From positions 1 through 64,000 of IMG/VR virus record IMGVR_UViG_3300009103_002144: DNA of 64,000 nt. One strand, 5' to 3'. This DNA is from a virus. The notes beneath the pieces were generated by a model. It saw only the letters and a program-made list of their open reading frames with translations. It did not search any database and had not been told where the DNA came from. The position numbers were made by a program, and so were the translations under genes. The first letter of the stretch is position 1, and each line of letters begins with the position of its first letter. Below, one piece after another: positions 35,901 to 44,262 of this stretch.

Positions 35901-36391
35901 CCTCCGTTACTAACAAAATCCGGTGTCAGTGTTACAGCGGCAGAACCGTCATATGTAGTTCCTGAGTCTAATTGCAATCCATTTCCAATTGTCAACGGAT
36001 TGTTAGAAAATCCAGATGCGCCGATCGTAATCTGTCCATCTGAGCCCGTGGCAATAGTGATATTTGACCCTTCTTTTAGATATGAAGAGCCATCTGCTAA
36101 GTTTGTCAGAGAACCTGTCAGGGCAATCGATTTCACAAGCTGTGTGTTAATCGTGGGTGCGCCGAGTGACTCGCTTGCAGTAACATACGTATTACTAGCG
36201 ACAAATGATGAAGCGTTAATATTACCGTATACGATCAGTGACTTGTCGAATTCAGTATCTGCGGATGACTCGCCAGGAAGGCCAACTTGAAATGCTTGAG
36301 GCGTGATGATCTTAACGATGTCATCATTACGTTGCGATCGTATTACAAGAAAATCAGTTTTTCTTATGTCTGTTCTGTCTTGATCGGCCAT
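29906..36391 (-). CDS. Giant modular tail fibre-like protein (2161 aa)
   Basis: N-terminal residues 1-80 include DFLVIRSQRNDDIVKIITPQ, a possible attachment domain. Residues about 80-950 hold GSL-type strand repeats, a run of hexapeptides (residues about 340-376) and at least three near-copies of a 91-residue module. Residues about 1020-2161 are two tandem, diverged copies of a 560-residue unit (each with LSFGSS, D(V)GS(G/S)AG, DQR(N/D)GWNY, TxYVEWVND, TRT(F/Y)YR(K/A)FRN, DxWTGN). The ATG at 36391 has GAGAGA upstream. No protease or glycosidase motif is visible. Adsorption fibre is the best inference, with the C-terminal repeats perhaps as receptor-binding units. Confidence 0.88.
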   Translation of the reverse strand: MADQDRTDIRKTDFLVIRSQRNDDIVKIITPQAFQVGLPGESSADTEFDKSLIVYGNINASSFVASNTYVTASESLGAPTINTQLVKSIALTGSLTNLADGSSYLKEGSNITIATGSDGQITIGASGFSNNPLTIGNGLQLDSGTTYDGSAAVTLTPDFVSNGGVNVISSAGIRVDFDNLSSVTPTTSDLIMFGDVTSGVSGFPRKCTVATLLALGGGGSVSALTIGAPLQLQSGNSTWDGSTTDRILVATGSGGGLEVSSDALKIKLADASLDLAVAGISINLDGTTLSVGGSGISVAKVPNALSETTGIANFSYDGSGTATIGIDTTTVPMLASSNAFVGNNTFSGNDTHSGNDTFTGTNTFSGNNTFTGTNTFGTILAVHDEVSSGVPYLVAGSNVTISYDTPTTGQITIASSLGTGGTLSQGSGIGTFSYDGTGNATVAIDSTSLAQSGDRASYAILSNGGTTITKQLVGTLVDLVDRTAIMNEGTGIDITFNGNTNPAEIAIKIDSNTISTDGSGNLNVQKVPNSLSQGVGIKAFTFDGSAAQNVIIDNSVVACLTGSQFSGDIGITGSLEVEKNSIFRGWTSLAGKTTALNLSGSLTKLIDGSSYLRAGNQIEIVTQSNGSVLISYTIAGGSPGGGNSDKRAEYLVLTPTGSLTAERVMTPGTGLKGTDGGAAGAYTLDILDSIVATLTGSVFSGAVTAPAFTGSLQMLNDGTTRYIVGTGSVNVSTSSAGQVVVSSSAGKIYSPGTGIRLSEDVFSVKDSIVATLTGSQFSGNIGVTGSLEVEGNAVFRTGLTGSLQMLSNGSTRYLIGTGAVSVSTASSGQVIVSASQGRTYTAGTGLKLTSDVFSVKDSIVATLTGSQFSGNVGVTGTLGVESSAIFKTGLTGSLQMLSDGSTPYLIGTGSVSVTTSSSGQLVISSSNTGGGTVSVSQAGSDTVSGVSKFVFTSSLVTNDGGGQVTIKPVIGIAEDGTYGDGLFTDFAYGTAIGTAVDRFNEVLLDLAPSPAPALDNVDSSDTGTAAYLSFGSSAAASGYTDVGSSAGYGIAVDVNGLYEVATNSGNLRRAIFTGATVMDGTLNSDVPENRYANNQLNYPQYSFGDADVGIIQLEVNGTVIHTASLSSTSVGSGNPGSGTFISTGSNGSGFINLSQTGSAKQQDGSSFNTFKHRTGDWQVGTGDQRNGWNYSRVTRVVNNITSSLTNYVEWVNDSNSSALAASNNQITAVDAGGLKQLSGVSFFRSGTAEYRVDVSNAYKTCYDSNAITFTTTNLSIANIAKPTINTGAGENSEKVLSLTGSATITDETMLNGSVSAAVTVTHPLKANLTDGGSTSASGFLLWNVTETATVTNETFTGETYRAQSGSFANQTDVTGGSLDWDSSIHMSGSGGHANGLLVYNNKLVAPDEGLLSGDFRNSTDGGSLAFAPSGNPNYSGINSGTRTFYRKFRNTEGANRDSYTIALAGSTNITTAGGALGANTIKIFSRLPDDGTGTSNTTGWLDCSTLFTSASYVDDSGCRVYTNDTSVPATLYCTFGVKHIRNNDYLMLKILADASWTGNISDITVNFANSDATDASNLSTISSTDDGEDAKLSFGSSKAIPGFADVGSGAGVGSAVNVNAEYNDGDPNARRLGIFAKTTAIDGPLNTNTSTGGFGEGNCGTLKLEVNGSEIAAAEIDLSALAGSGYPGSGATSVVNASGTGFTNVSTTQPRTGSNNFPNFNYYFRTAKFNVAAADQRDGWNYVRAIHTLAGVDRTTTYVEWVNDPYTTAMSFSNIGFDDFGGSSIFYLSGVRYFDNSASTVTGSLKAAVSGSHSNIYSKLNNAFSVTGMSNVSISQVIFSGSGYTYTTHNSDSTVPLPALDTSVSEGQSNDLLVTASFGCTLTNSLPADADSVTAKFRVYHPQKSNLLSSEQSKSTFLIYSASDSSTRNITENFSGELYRLISASYSTKADITDAANVWNSQNDMNTVSNYDDGLLIFDGKLYSPKAQGNSGDFRNVADGGSYQGPYGNMNYSSLTKATRTYYRAFRNDTSSDVAQVMLQFTGSAEIIPRSGGFASGSLGTNNMIHVDVKIPGKTAWLDLAKAGSGAGTYNVDGNGCLKGTPGQTINANGAQTLCSFQGETSNGTGGASVPAAASDFVLIRINADDDWTGNLDTIRVQWST
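29909..33330. repeat. Tandem duplication of a 560-residue unit inside the giant fibre gene (approximate limits)
   Basis: The two copies lie at about 33330-31690 and 31650-29909 on the minus strand. They share ordered motifs throughout: SFGSS, GDQRNGWNY/ADQRDGWNY, YVEWVND, HP(L/Q)K(A/S)NL, GDFRN and YYR(A)FRN. Copies are diverged, so the duplication is not recent. Confidence 0.85.
33661..34340. repeat. 273-bp direct repeats (91-residue fibre module)
   Basis: The segment starting AGCATCTGAAGGGAGCCTGT recurs at 33702 and 33975 with at least 29 identical bases in a row. A diverged third copy lies at 34248. Spacing is exactly 273 bp, or 91 codons. The units encode TGSLQML(S/N)(D/N)GST(P/R)Y with TLTGS(Q/V)FSG. 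Confidence 0.9.
35262..35373. repeat. 18-bp tandem repeat coding six hexapeptides
   Basis: On the minus strand six consecutive hexapeptides read NNTFSG, NDTHSG, NDTFTG, TNTFSG, NNTFTG and TNTFGT. The regular Asn/Thr/Phe/Gly spacing suits a narrow triple-stranded beta-helix spacer, as seen in fibre shafts. Confidence 0.92.
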
Positions 36392-36414
36392 TCATCTCTC
36401 GCCACCCTCTTGAA

Positions 36415-39400
36415 TCAGCCCAGTGAGCTAAGGAACGGCGAGGCCGTAAATGATTGTACAAGAGGACTAATAGTTACTGTCTGTCTACTAAATAGGAAGG
36501 TCCGTGATGTTTCACCCTCTTTGTAAGGAACAGAAGATGTCATTTCGCTACTAACGTTCAAGCAAGACGTCTCCCTGGGGTCGCTAAGTGGGAGCCCATC
36601 CCCGTCTACGAAAATACATGATACGGCCGGTTCTTGCAAGCCTGCTGGAGTGTGTTCGTCTCCAGTATCATAAAATCTCGAGTACTGCCTCTGCTCAAGC
36701 ATATCCCTGAATTGTCCGAACCTATCATACCTAAACACTGCAGAAGTTGACTGCTTTCTAAAATTAATAAGGCCGTACTTCCATCCCGATGGATGATCCA
36801 ATTGTGCTTTTGGAGCCCAGTTGGTGAAACCAATCTGTGTTGTGTCTGTGTTTGGAAACAGTCGGCCGACTGTTGGAAGCGGACGATCACCCCACTCTGT
36901 TTTCCAGAAACCAAATATAGAAGCCATGACAATGTTTAGCTGACCAGCTGGATTATCAACTTTTTTCGCGCCGGACCATGCCTGAGTGTTGCCCTTGGGC
37001 TTTGCCCAGCTTATTGCCTCAAACATACGATCATTGACCCCATCCGCTATTCTGATTGATGTTACGAGAGCCTGAGAGCCTGTAGGGAACGTTCGACCGG
37101 AATTTGATAATTTCGCCAATGCACTCTTCCAAGCCAGCGCGTTCTGATAGTTGTCTTTTGGAACAAATACAGACGCTCGTGAACCAGATGTATTCAGCCC
37201 TTCGGTCGTTACGATTGCTCTTTTAAGTGTACTATACCTTTCCTCGAATGGAAATGATGGTAAATAATAGGGGTTTGGCCACATTGGACGTTCGTCGAGC
37301 TCCTCGTTAGGAGTCGCCTCCGTGCCTCCATTCCAGGGTGTGGACCAAGTGTAGACCCATGATGTAGTACCAAGATTAAACGAGAGAGTTTTATCCGTTT
37401 GGGCCGAATCGAAGGCTTCGGGAGAGGGTCCCGAGATTTGAGGCCCGGATACACCCCCTGACATCAATAAGTCTATATCCCACATCCGGGATGGGTTGGG
37501 AGGGAATGAATCATAGTAATATTCACTATCATCAGACAATCGAACAAAGCGCTGGATCGACCCAGAAATTCCCATGCTTATCGAAGTTGAAGGAGCCTTT
37601 GGCCAGTATGGTGTAGTGCCGGCATCTCCGGCGATTCCATCAGCATCAGGTAGACCAAGGCCGAACCATGTCTTTTGATTATCCCTGGCATTAGGTCTAT
37701 AAACACGTCTGGTATATTCTCCATATACAGAATAGGGACCACCAAGCGGTACGTAAGATGGTGAAAGGCGCGAAAAGGGAGATCGAATTAGAAGATTAAT
37801 GCCTTCCGTAAATTGGGGAAGTGCCATATCATATCTATTTCTCTGAGTATATTGGATATTACCCGTAATATGATGTGCAATATAGCTTCCTGTGTAAGCA
37901 TACGTTGGCTCAATCTGGAACTGGTCAGTTACAGGGGCGCCCATAATAGCTTGATGTACAACATTTGTACGCTGGGGTGGGACCGTTGAATCAGGTGGTA
38001 GGTGCTTTTTATTTCTAAGAAGAGTACCATAAAGAACGAGCTTAGCATTTCGTGACTTCTTCAGTGTAAATGAACTCCTTGGCTCATAAACAGTCTCCAT
38101 ATTTGCGTTATTTATGCTTACCTTCTTGGCATTACGTGTTATTACCTTGTTGGGTCCACGACGAAGGTGATACCCACCTTGACCACGAGAATCTACTTTT
38201 TCAGATCGGGCGGAGTCTAGAGCATAGTTCCACTCAGGATTGTAAGCAGATCCAGTTGGTATCCCTTGTCTATCATAAACCCCATCCCTCCAAGGACCGT
38301 ATGGGTTAACGTTCGGGTTCATAGGTATTGTATTATTTCCACGATTGCCGCCCTGGAGAGACGGCTGGAACCCCAATACAATCTCATCACCGGGCATCAA
38401 GAGATATAGGCTTGTCTTTGGTTTGTCTAAGTAAAGTGACGCGGAGGTAATAGGCGCATACGCACGGCTCCATTCAACTGGGGATAGGCCAAGCTCCTTT
38501 TGTTGTTGCTCTTGATTGTAGGAGCCCACTCCCACCTGATTAACTCTACCAGCCAATACCCCTTCAGCTTCAACCATTCCAAATGGATTGTTCCAGTTCG
38601 CATTCGCGCTATACCCAGCTCTGAATAGTCCAGGTCCCGGGGCCCACTGTGGTACGTTGGACTCAAGCATCTCGCGGCGGGTTCCAGATATTTGGTAAGT
38701 CGTTATTGGCCTATTTGCAGCCATTGCAGCCACGTAGCGTCTACCTGATGTTAATTGTGGAGGGTTACCAACCAGATGTTGCCACTCGCTCGCTTGAGTG
38801 TCACCAATATAGCCACCCTCAATAGCATAAGCACGCCACCAAATTCTATCATTCGCAAACCGAGAATTCTCCCCATGCTCTCTTGTCGTATGATTCACCT
38901 CATAGTCGGCTGCGCCCGCCATGGCTCCTGTGCCAACCAGATACTGCCTCTTTGCTGGGGCAGTGTGAACGAATAAAGCAGAGGAATCGCCAGCTGATAT
39001 AGGCTGTGATTTAATATCTGAAACGATCCTAAATTTTCCAGCGTTTAATAGTCTGCGCTCTTTGAACGTTGCACGAAGCTTATGGTCCCCGTTAAATCGA
39101 CCAGCCAGATCTCCGGGTGGGAATACTGTACTTGCAGTTAGAATTGTGAAACCTGCCTCGCCGCCATTAACGTCTGTCCGAGAGTGCTTCATTTTCCAAG
39201 TAACTTCAATATCAAGATCTCTAGAAAGACCTGCATCTAACCAATTAGATAATTTGACGGGAGCACTGGAAGTTATATATCTATCTGTTCGGCGATAGGC
39301 AGGGACGTTGATATCGCACCATCCTCCAATACCGCCACGAGCCCAGTTGCGCCCAGGATTGTGGAACGACCCAAAGATGGCTAAATCAGGATGTGTTCCA

Positions 39401-42400
39401 CTTGGCACCGGGGTCGTAGGTGAACTAATAAGACTAAATCCTGATCTTGTGATAGCTGTCCCATGCCAGGGTTGAGACGCTGAGGAAACCATGGACCCAA
39501 TATAGTCTGATCCTGTAGGAGAGTGGCCGCCTACTGCATACCAGGGATATGTCAGCATTGTTGATGGGCGGCCTTGGACTGCCAGGGTTGTCCAGTCACC
39601 GTTTGTTTCTCCCTTTCTATACCTTGGTCCAGAGACCAATCCAATGGGGGCAGAATCCATTGCAGAATTGTAATGCGTTCCGCACTGATAGCGCCAATCA
39701 ATTTGCATGTAGTTTAATTTTCCACCACACCACGAACCAGATTGAACCTCCCCATCGGATTGAACATTCGGTAAAGAAATTGGTACACTTGCCGGGGGTA
39801 CTCCCTTCATATACTTAACATCGTTACCGCCAGTCTTACCGGCGTTAGTCTGGCTATTTCCAATCAAAGGCATTGGGAAGCCTTGCCACCTGCCTCCACC
39901 GCCATTGGTCATCAAGTTGGTTGAGGTATCGACCACCCGGTCTGCGAAACCGCAATAGACAGGATTTTCAAACCATTGCTCCCACCTAAATTGCCTCATA
40001 AAAGGCTTGCCCGTTTTGTAGGGAGTAATATACGCATCGCTACTTACGCCAGCATCACCGACCGCGTCATATTCACTAAATCTCCAAAAAAGACCGTTAC
40101 CTGAACCAGCACCAGGATCCAAGTATAGCGGATTGCTCAAGGTGCCGGGCATATTCGTTCCACGACTTGACCACATCCCAGAAATCCCGTACTCCAGCGT
40201 TGGTCCGGGGGTGGGAAAGTTTGTGGATCCATATTGCGTTTTAGCTTGGTCAGAGCTTGTAGTGTAATATTGCGATTCAGGTGTCGAAGAGCCATTGGTG
40301 CTATTGTAGAGTAGCGTTTGGCTACCCCACGCAGATCGAGCACCAGGGCCCACAATCTTGTAATATGCGTCCAGTTGGGTCGACCCCACTTGAGCCCACC
40401 CAACATTCGTCGCACCCAGCTTTATGGCTTGAGAGTAAAATGACCTTGAAACCGGAAGTAAGTGTCCGTTAATATCAATTCCGGATGGGGCGTTTGTGGC
40501 GACATGGGAGACGGGCTGGCTTCCCTCTGCTAGTGAGGGACTTACGTAATAATTCTCTGGAGGGATAATCTCACCAGGTATTACTGCTTCAGCCGCAGCA
40601 TAGCCATAGTGGGTCATCTGTGCATACGTTATCAACTCCCTATTTGTTGTACGTGCTGATGAAGTAAATTCATTTAAGGTCTCTTCTATACGGATGCGCG
40701 ATCGGCGCCCCATGATTGGTGTGAATGAGGCCGCGTTCCCACCAACCCATCCGCCACCAAGACCATCTGCTGCAGCAGCTGCGAGGACGGCACTTTGATG
40801 GGACTGCTGCGGAAGATAACGGCCGGGAAGACCTGTAAGCGCTGAGGTGCCTCCATTGAGATGGTTGTAATTACCTACTACTGTAGATTTTGTTTCACCC
40901 TGGAGTCTCTCAAAACTATTCTTTTCTGGAGCTGTTATTATATCAAACTCACCCCCCACAAATCGATTCTTTCCCTTCTTCTGGTGAAGTAAAAAGAAAG
41001 TATCACACCGCCAGAATGGGGCACCCCCAGTAGCTTTCGGCATATAGTCGTCGGGATATTTCGTGGTGAAGGGGGTGCCGTCGTTGCGAATACCAGCCGT
41101 CCTCGTCATTATTCCACCAGATGTTATCGCAAATGAATCAATAAAACTTACATAATTTCTGGACTCAAAGTTCTTTTTGTTCCATCTTTGAAAATGGTCG
41201 GTAACTCGAGGATCAGATCCAGAAGAATAGTAATTCTGTGCATGGCCCGGATGGGGAGTATATGAACCAGTCACTAAGCCAGATATTCCCCCAAAAAGGA
41301 GCTTCACTGCGCCACCAGTGACGACACCATCACGTCGACCCTTATTTGCTGGGCCGTAGGCGGGCTGCGGTGCTCTTTCTATCTGAGGAAGAAAAACACC
41401 TGCAGGTATGTTATAGTATTGAGTTAATGTTGGTCTTGAGCTGTGATATCCAGTAACACTTGCAAGAAAATCAGGGTTCCCGATGGCTGCTGTATGCGCG
41501 TTCGATTCATTGTACCAACCCCTCCATTGTTGATGACCAATCCCAGAATATGTTCCTGGGTCATTTGATGTATCCTGGATAGCAAATAATCTATCAATGC
41601 TAATAGGGAAGCCGTGACCGTAGGTCGTACTACCAACAAGGCCTTTATTTACCTGAGCCTCGTTCCAGATGAATTCTTTGTAAAAATTAGATGCGGAGCT
41701 ACCAGCTTTTGCAACGTCCGGAGCTTCATTTTCATAAACGTCAAAAAACTCTGCGTATGCTGGTCTCGTACTACCTCCAACAAATGTTGGAAATGGACTC
41801 ATATGCGCTTGAGCCGTGAGCTGTGCGAGTGGAGTAAAGCCGAATTGTGCCGAGTCAGCAAGGCCGAGCGTCTCTTGGGCGGCGCCATACCTGGGCCACT
41901 GGTTTGAGATCTGTAGAACATTCGGGGTCACCACATTGTACCAACCCGGCGGGTCCGGGGCTGGCCAGTTGATGCTGGTCGAGTTTCCGAGCTCGAAACT
42001 TTCGTAAGACCTGTAGAACATGGAGGCTCCAGGAACTCCAGCCTTCGTTTTTGTGACCCCATGGTTCGCCCCAAATTTGAACTTGTACCATTGAGTGGCC
42101 TGTTTCCACCGCCCAGGTGTCTTAATATGTGTAGCAATCGAACCTGGTCCGGCTTCCTCGACCTCTGCATCAAATTCAACAGATATCTTTTCTAGCAAAA
42201 ATGGCTCGTTAATATAGTCGGCGATATTTATCGTCTGAGTCGACTCTGCAACATATTGATCAGTGTGTGGAAACCCATACATCGATGTAGGCCGACCACG
42301 AGTAGAAAGATCCATTAGCGCATTGGCGCCCTCATCAGAAAAAATGCTGAAGCCGGAAGTTCCGGCAAACCCAATAGAGCAAGAATTAAGCAAAAATGAT

Positions 42401-44262
42401 CTAGCATCTTTCCAAAAACTGTTGTATGCTGGACTGGCTGTCGAGGGACCATTTTCTCCCCATAACTGATCCGCAGCCCTAATGTTGGAACCCGACACTC
42501 CGGGCATAAACTTTCTGTCCCACCGCTTTTCGGCCACGTTGTAGTATGCCATTGATGCAATTCTACCCTGCAAAGCGTCAACACCCATCACAGCATCTTC
42601 AATAGTCGGTATTGGAATCTCGATTGTTATTGCATCACCAAGCCGCTGATCTAGTCCTGGATAGACATCTGGACGAACCGCAATTTCATCAATAACGCTA
42701 GAGTCAGCTGATGCTTGAGCATCATTAAACGGAGATATCGCACCGCCCAACGCATCCAAGACAGTATTCGCCATGGTGTTGGATGGAAAAGTTCCTGAAG
42801 CGATTTGTACCTTATTTAATAATAGCGTCTCTTTGTGCGCAGCATGAGGTACTACCGTACCAGTCGCGAGGAGTCTAAACTCGAATGGTGTATCGTGAAT
42901 ATCTCTAAACTGGCCATCTTTTAGCGGTATCCGGTTCGCGGCGCGGTACTGCCCATCCAGACTCGCTGAATATGGAAAATACGAAGCATTATAGAATATC
43001 CCGCCCGAACCAGAATATAGCCGAGCTGGAAGCATCTCAGGATAGACCATTAGTTCCTGTAACGTTCCTGAAATAAAGGACCCGAAGTTTAGCTCATTCT
43101 CAGAATTATACGGCGATATCGAAACTTCTTTCTCTGGCATTATGAAGGGTGATGCCGGGTATGAATCCATCGTATCAAAAATCTGCTGGACTCTCTTGAC
43201 CGGGCGACTATCAATTCCTGATTTATATTGTCTCTCGGCGAGGTGCGCTTTTGCTATAGCATCCATATCGTCCGGAGACAACACTCCTCTCCAGGCAGCA
43301 AATTCTGCGACATGAACCCCCTCTATAAAATCCGAAGCCCTATAATCGGCATTAACACCGCCGGTGGACTCTCCATAACCCATATAAACTCGAGGAACAC
43401 CCACCAAAGTCTTTAATGCGTAACCGCTGGAATCGTGGCTATGAGCGGAGTGGAGCAAATGACCCGAAACCATATCATAAACGCGGAGCTCATAGTCAAA
43501 CGAAGTGCCCACAACATTTTGGATACCAATAAAGACTGTACACCACTGTCCGTGCTTGATCTTGCTCGGACTTGGAAGGCCCTGGCTCTTATATCCAGAT
43601 ACTCCCCGAACATACACATTAAAGTCAACATCCCCATCAGAACCATCGGCGGTTAGCGTTAACGCAGCATTGGGTCCGGTAGCGTCTGTAATCTGCCAGA
43701 CTGATTTCTTGACCACAGTCGTACCAGCTACGTTGGGTTCGACCATGATCCTGAACATGAATGTAGACTCTGAAGCGATCTTAGTCTCGTTCGGCAACTT
43801 CACATCACAAAATGCAGAGGCATCTTTTAGCCCTACAAAAGTCCACCCTGGTTGATACATAAGTCCGAAAGAAACTGCTCGCTGTGTATATTCAGCGATC
43901 ATCTTTGTAGTGGAACCCGCAAAATTTGTATGCGAAAGAACAGTTCCTTGAAACGATCCGCTCTTATAAAGCTCTCTATTTGTCAATTCCCCAACGCCAT
44001 CTATACTTTTGTGGTCGTCGTCTGGAATTCCTCGTTGAAAACTCCACACATGTGCTGTATTCACCCCATCTATAAAGTGAGTAAGACTGTCTCTGGACTG
44101 GAATTTGTTGAATCTAACATTTGAAACAATTTTGGGAGGAATAGTCGGGGTTTGGCCAGCTGCATTCGAGCCGGACATAGAAAGCTTTAAAACCCCCTTC
44201 CCAGGAGCTCCTGTGACATCACCTGCTAAATCAGGTACAAATATTTTTCCTACATTCTTCAT
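36415..44262 (-). CDS. Giant virion protein of 2615 residues with a LamG-like domain
   Basis: The largest gene of the window. Residues about 110-345 read as a LamG/concanavalin A-like fold (STFMFRIMVEPN, WCTVFIGIQNVVGTSFDYEL, VAEFAAWRGVLSPDDMDAI). The remaining 2200 residues are rich in Gly, Pro, Trp, Tyr, Arg and Asn with few charged helices and no clear internal repeat or enzyme motif, so it differs from the Ser/Thr/Gly fibres beside it. The ATG at 44262 follows the stop of the 670-residue gene directly (TAGATG), with only a weak ribosome site. It lies between the baseplate set and the fibre genes. A large baseplate-associated or receptor-binding protein is inferred. Confidence 0.87.
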   Translation of the reverse strand: MKNVGKIFVPDLAGDVTGAPGKGVLKLSMSGSNAAGQTPTIPPKIVSNVRFNKFQSRDSLTHFIDGVNTAHVWSFQRGIPDDDHKSIDGVGELTNRELYKSGSFQGTVLSHTNFAGSTTKMIAEYTQRAVSFGLMYQPGWTFVGLKDASAFCDVKLPNETKIASESTFMFRIMVEPNVAGTTVVKKSVWQITDATGPNAALTLTADGSDGDVDFNVYVRGVSGYKSQGLPSPSKIKHGQWCTVFIGIQNVVGTSFDYELRVYDMVSGHLLHSAHSHDSSGYALKTLVGVPRVYMGYGESTGGVNADYRASDFIEGVHVAEFAAWRGVLSPDDMDAIAKAHLAERQYKSGIDSRPVKRVQQIFDTMDSYPASPFIMPEKEVSISPYNSENELNFGSFISGTLQELMVYPEMLPARLYSGSGGIFYNASYFPYSASLDGQYRAANRIPLKDGQFRDIHDTPFEFRLLATGTVVPHAAHKETLLLNKVQIASGTFPSNTMANTVLDALGGAISPFNDAQASADSSVIDEIAVRPDVYPGLDQRLGDAITIEIPIPTIEDAVMGVDALQGRIASMAYYNVAEKRWDRKFMPGVSGSNIRAADQLWGENGPSTASPAYNSFWKDARSFLLNSCSIGFAGTSGFSIFSDEGANALMDLSTRGRPTSMYGFPHTDQYVAESTQTINIADYINEPFLLEKISVEFDAEVEEAGPGSIATHIKTPGRWKQATQWYKFKFGANHGVTKTKAGVPGASMFYRSYESFELGNSTSINWPAPDPPGWYNVVTPNVLQISNQWPRYGAAQETLGLADSAQFGFTPLAQLTAQAHMSPFPTFVGGSTRPAYAEFFDVYENEAPDVAKAGSSASNFYKEFIWNEAQVNKGLVGSTTYGHGFPISIDRLFAIQDTSNDPGTYSGIGHQQWRGWYNESNAHTAAIGNPDFLASVTGYHSSRPTLTQYYNIPAGVFLPQIERAPQPAYGPANKGRRDGVVTGGAVKLLFGGISGLVTGSYTPHPGHAQNYYSSGSDPRVTDHFQRWNKKNFESRNYVSFIDSFAITSGGIMTRTAGIRNDGTPFTTKYPDDYMPKATGGAPFWRCDTFFLLHQKKGKNRFVGGEFDIITAPEKNSFERLQGETKSTVVGNYNHLNGGTSALTGLPGRYLPQQSHQSAVLAAAAADGLGGGWVGGNAASFTPIMGRRSRIRIEETLNEFTSSARTTNRELITYAQMTHYGYAAAEAVIPGEIIPPENYYVSPSLAEGSQPVSHVATNAPSGIDINGHLLPVSRSFYSQAIKLGATNVGWAQVGSTQLDAYYKIVGPGARSAWGSQTLLYNSTNGSSTPESQYYTTSSDQAKTQYGSTNFPTPGPTLEYGISGMWSSRGTNMPGTLSNPLYLDPGAGSGNGLFWRFSEYDAVGDAGVSSDAYITPYKTGKPFMRQFRWEQWFENPVYCGFADRVVDTSTNLMTNGGGGRWQGFPMPLIGNSQTNAGKTGGNDVKYMKGVPPASVPISLPNVQSDGEVQSGSWCGGKLNYMQIDWRYQCGTHYNSAMDSAPIGLVSGPRYRKGETNGDWTTLAVQGRPSTMLTYPWYAVGGHSPTGSDYIGSMVSSASQPWHGTAITRSGFSLISSPTTPVPSGTHPDLAIFGSFHNPGRNWARGGIGGWCDINVPAYRRTDRYITSSAPVKLSNWLDAGLSRDLDIEVTWKMKHSRTDVNGGEAGFTILTASTVFPPGDLAGRFNGDHKLRATFKERRLLNAGKFRIVSDIKSQPISAGDSSALFVHTAPAKRQYLVGTGAMAGAADYEVNHTTREHGENSRFANDRIWWRAYAIEGGYIGDTQASEWQHLVGNPPQLTSGRRYVAAMAANRPITTYQISGTRREMLESNVPQWAPGPGLFRAGYSANANWNNPFGMVEAEGVLAGRVNQVGVGSYNQEQQQKELGLSPVEWSRAYAPITSASLYLDKPKTSLYLLMPGDEIVLGFQPSLQGGNRGNNTIPMNPNVNPYGPWRDGVYDRQGIPTGSAYNPEWNYALDSARSEKVDSRGQGGYHLRRGPNKVITRNAKKVSINNANMETVYEPRSSFTLKKSRNAKLVLYGTLLRNKKHLPPDSTVPPQRTNVVHQAIMGAPVTDQFQIEPTYAYTGSYIAHHITGNIQYTQRNRYDMALPQFTEGINLLIRSPFSRLSPSYVPLGGPYSVYGEYTRRVYRPNARDNQKTWFGLGLPDADGIAGDAGTTPYWPKAPSTSISMGISGSIQRFVRLSDDSEYYYDSFPPNPSRMWDIDLLMSGGVSGPQISGPSPEAFDSAQTDKTLSFNLGTTSWVYTWSTPWNGGTEATPNEELDERPMWPNPYYLPSFPFEERYSTLKRAIVTTEGLNTSGSRASVFVPKDNYQNALAWKSALAKLSNSGRTFPTGSQALVTSIRIADGVNDRMFEAISWAKPKGNTQAWSGAKKVDNPAGQLNIVMASIFGFWKTEWGDRPLPTVGRLFPNTDTTQIGFTNWAPKAQLDHPSGWKYGLINFRKQSTSAVFRYDRFGQFRDMLEQRQYSRFYDTGDEHTPAGLQEPAVSCIFVDGDGLPLSDPRETSCLNVSSEMTSSVPYKEGETSRTFLFSRQTVTISPLVQSFTASPFLSSLG

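Noticed and set aside
35361-36290. 309-codon open frame on the plus strand
   Set aside because: It lies fully antisense to the 2161-residue fibre gene. The Ser/Thr/Gly/Val-rich composition of the real gene removes stops on the other strand; there is no ribosome site and the product has no family-like features.
36606-43646. Several 60-110 codon frames on both strands inside the 2615-residue gene
   Set aside because: The long frame is unbroken and compositionally even across them; the short frames lack ribosome sites and domains.
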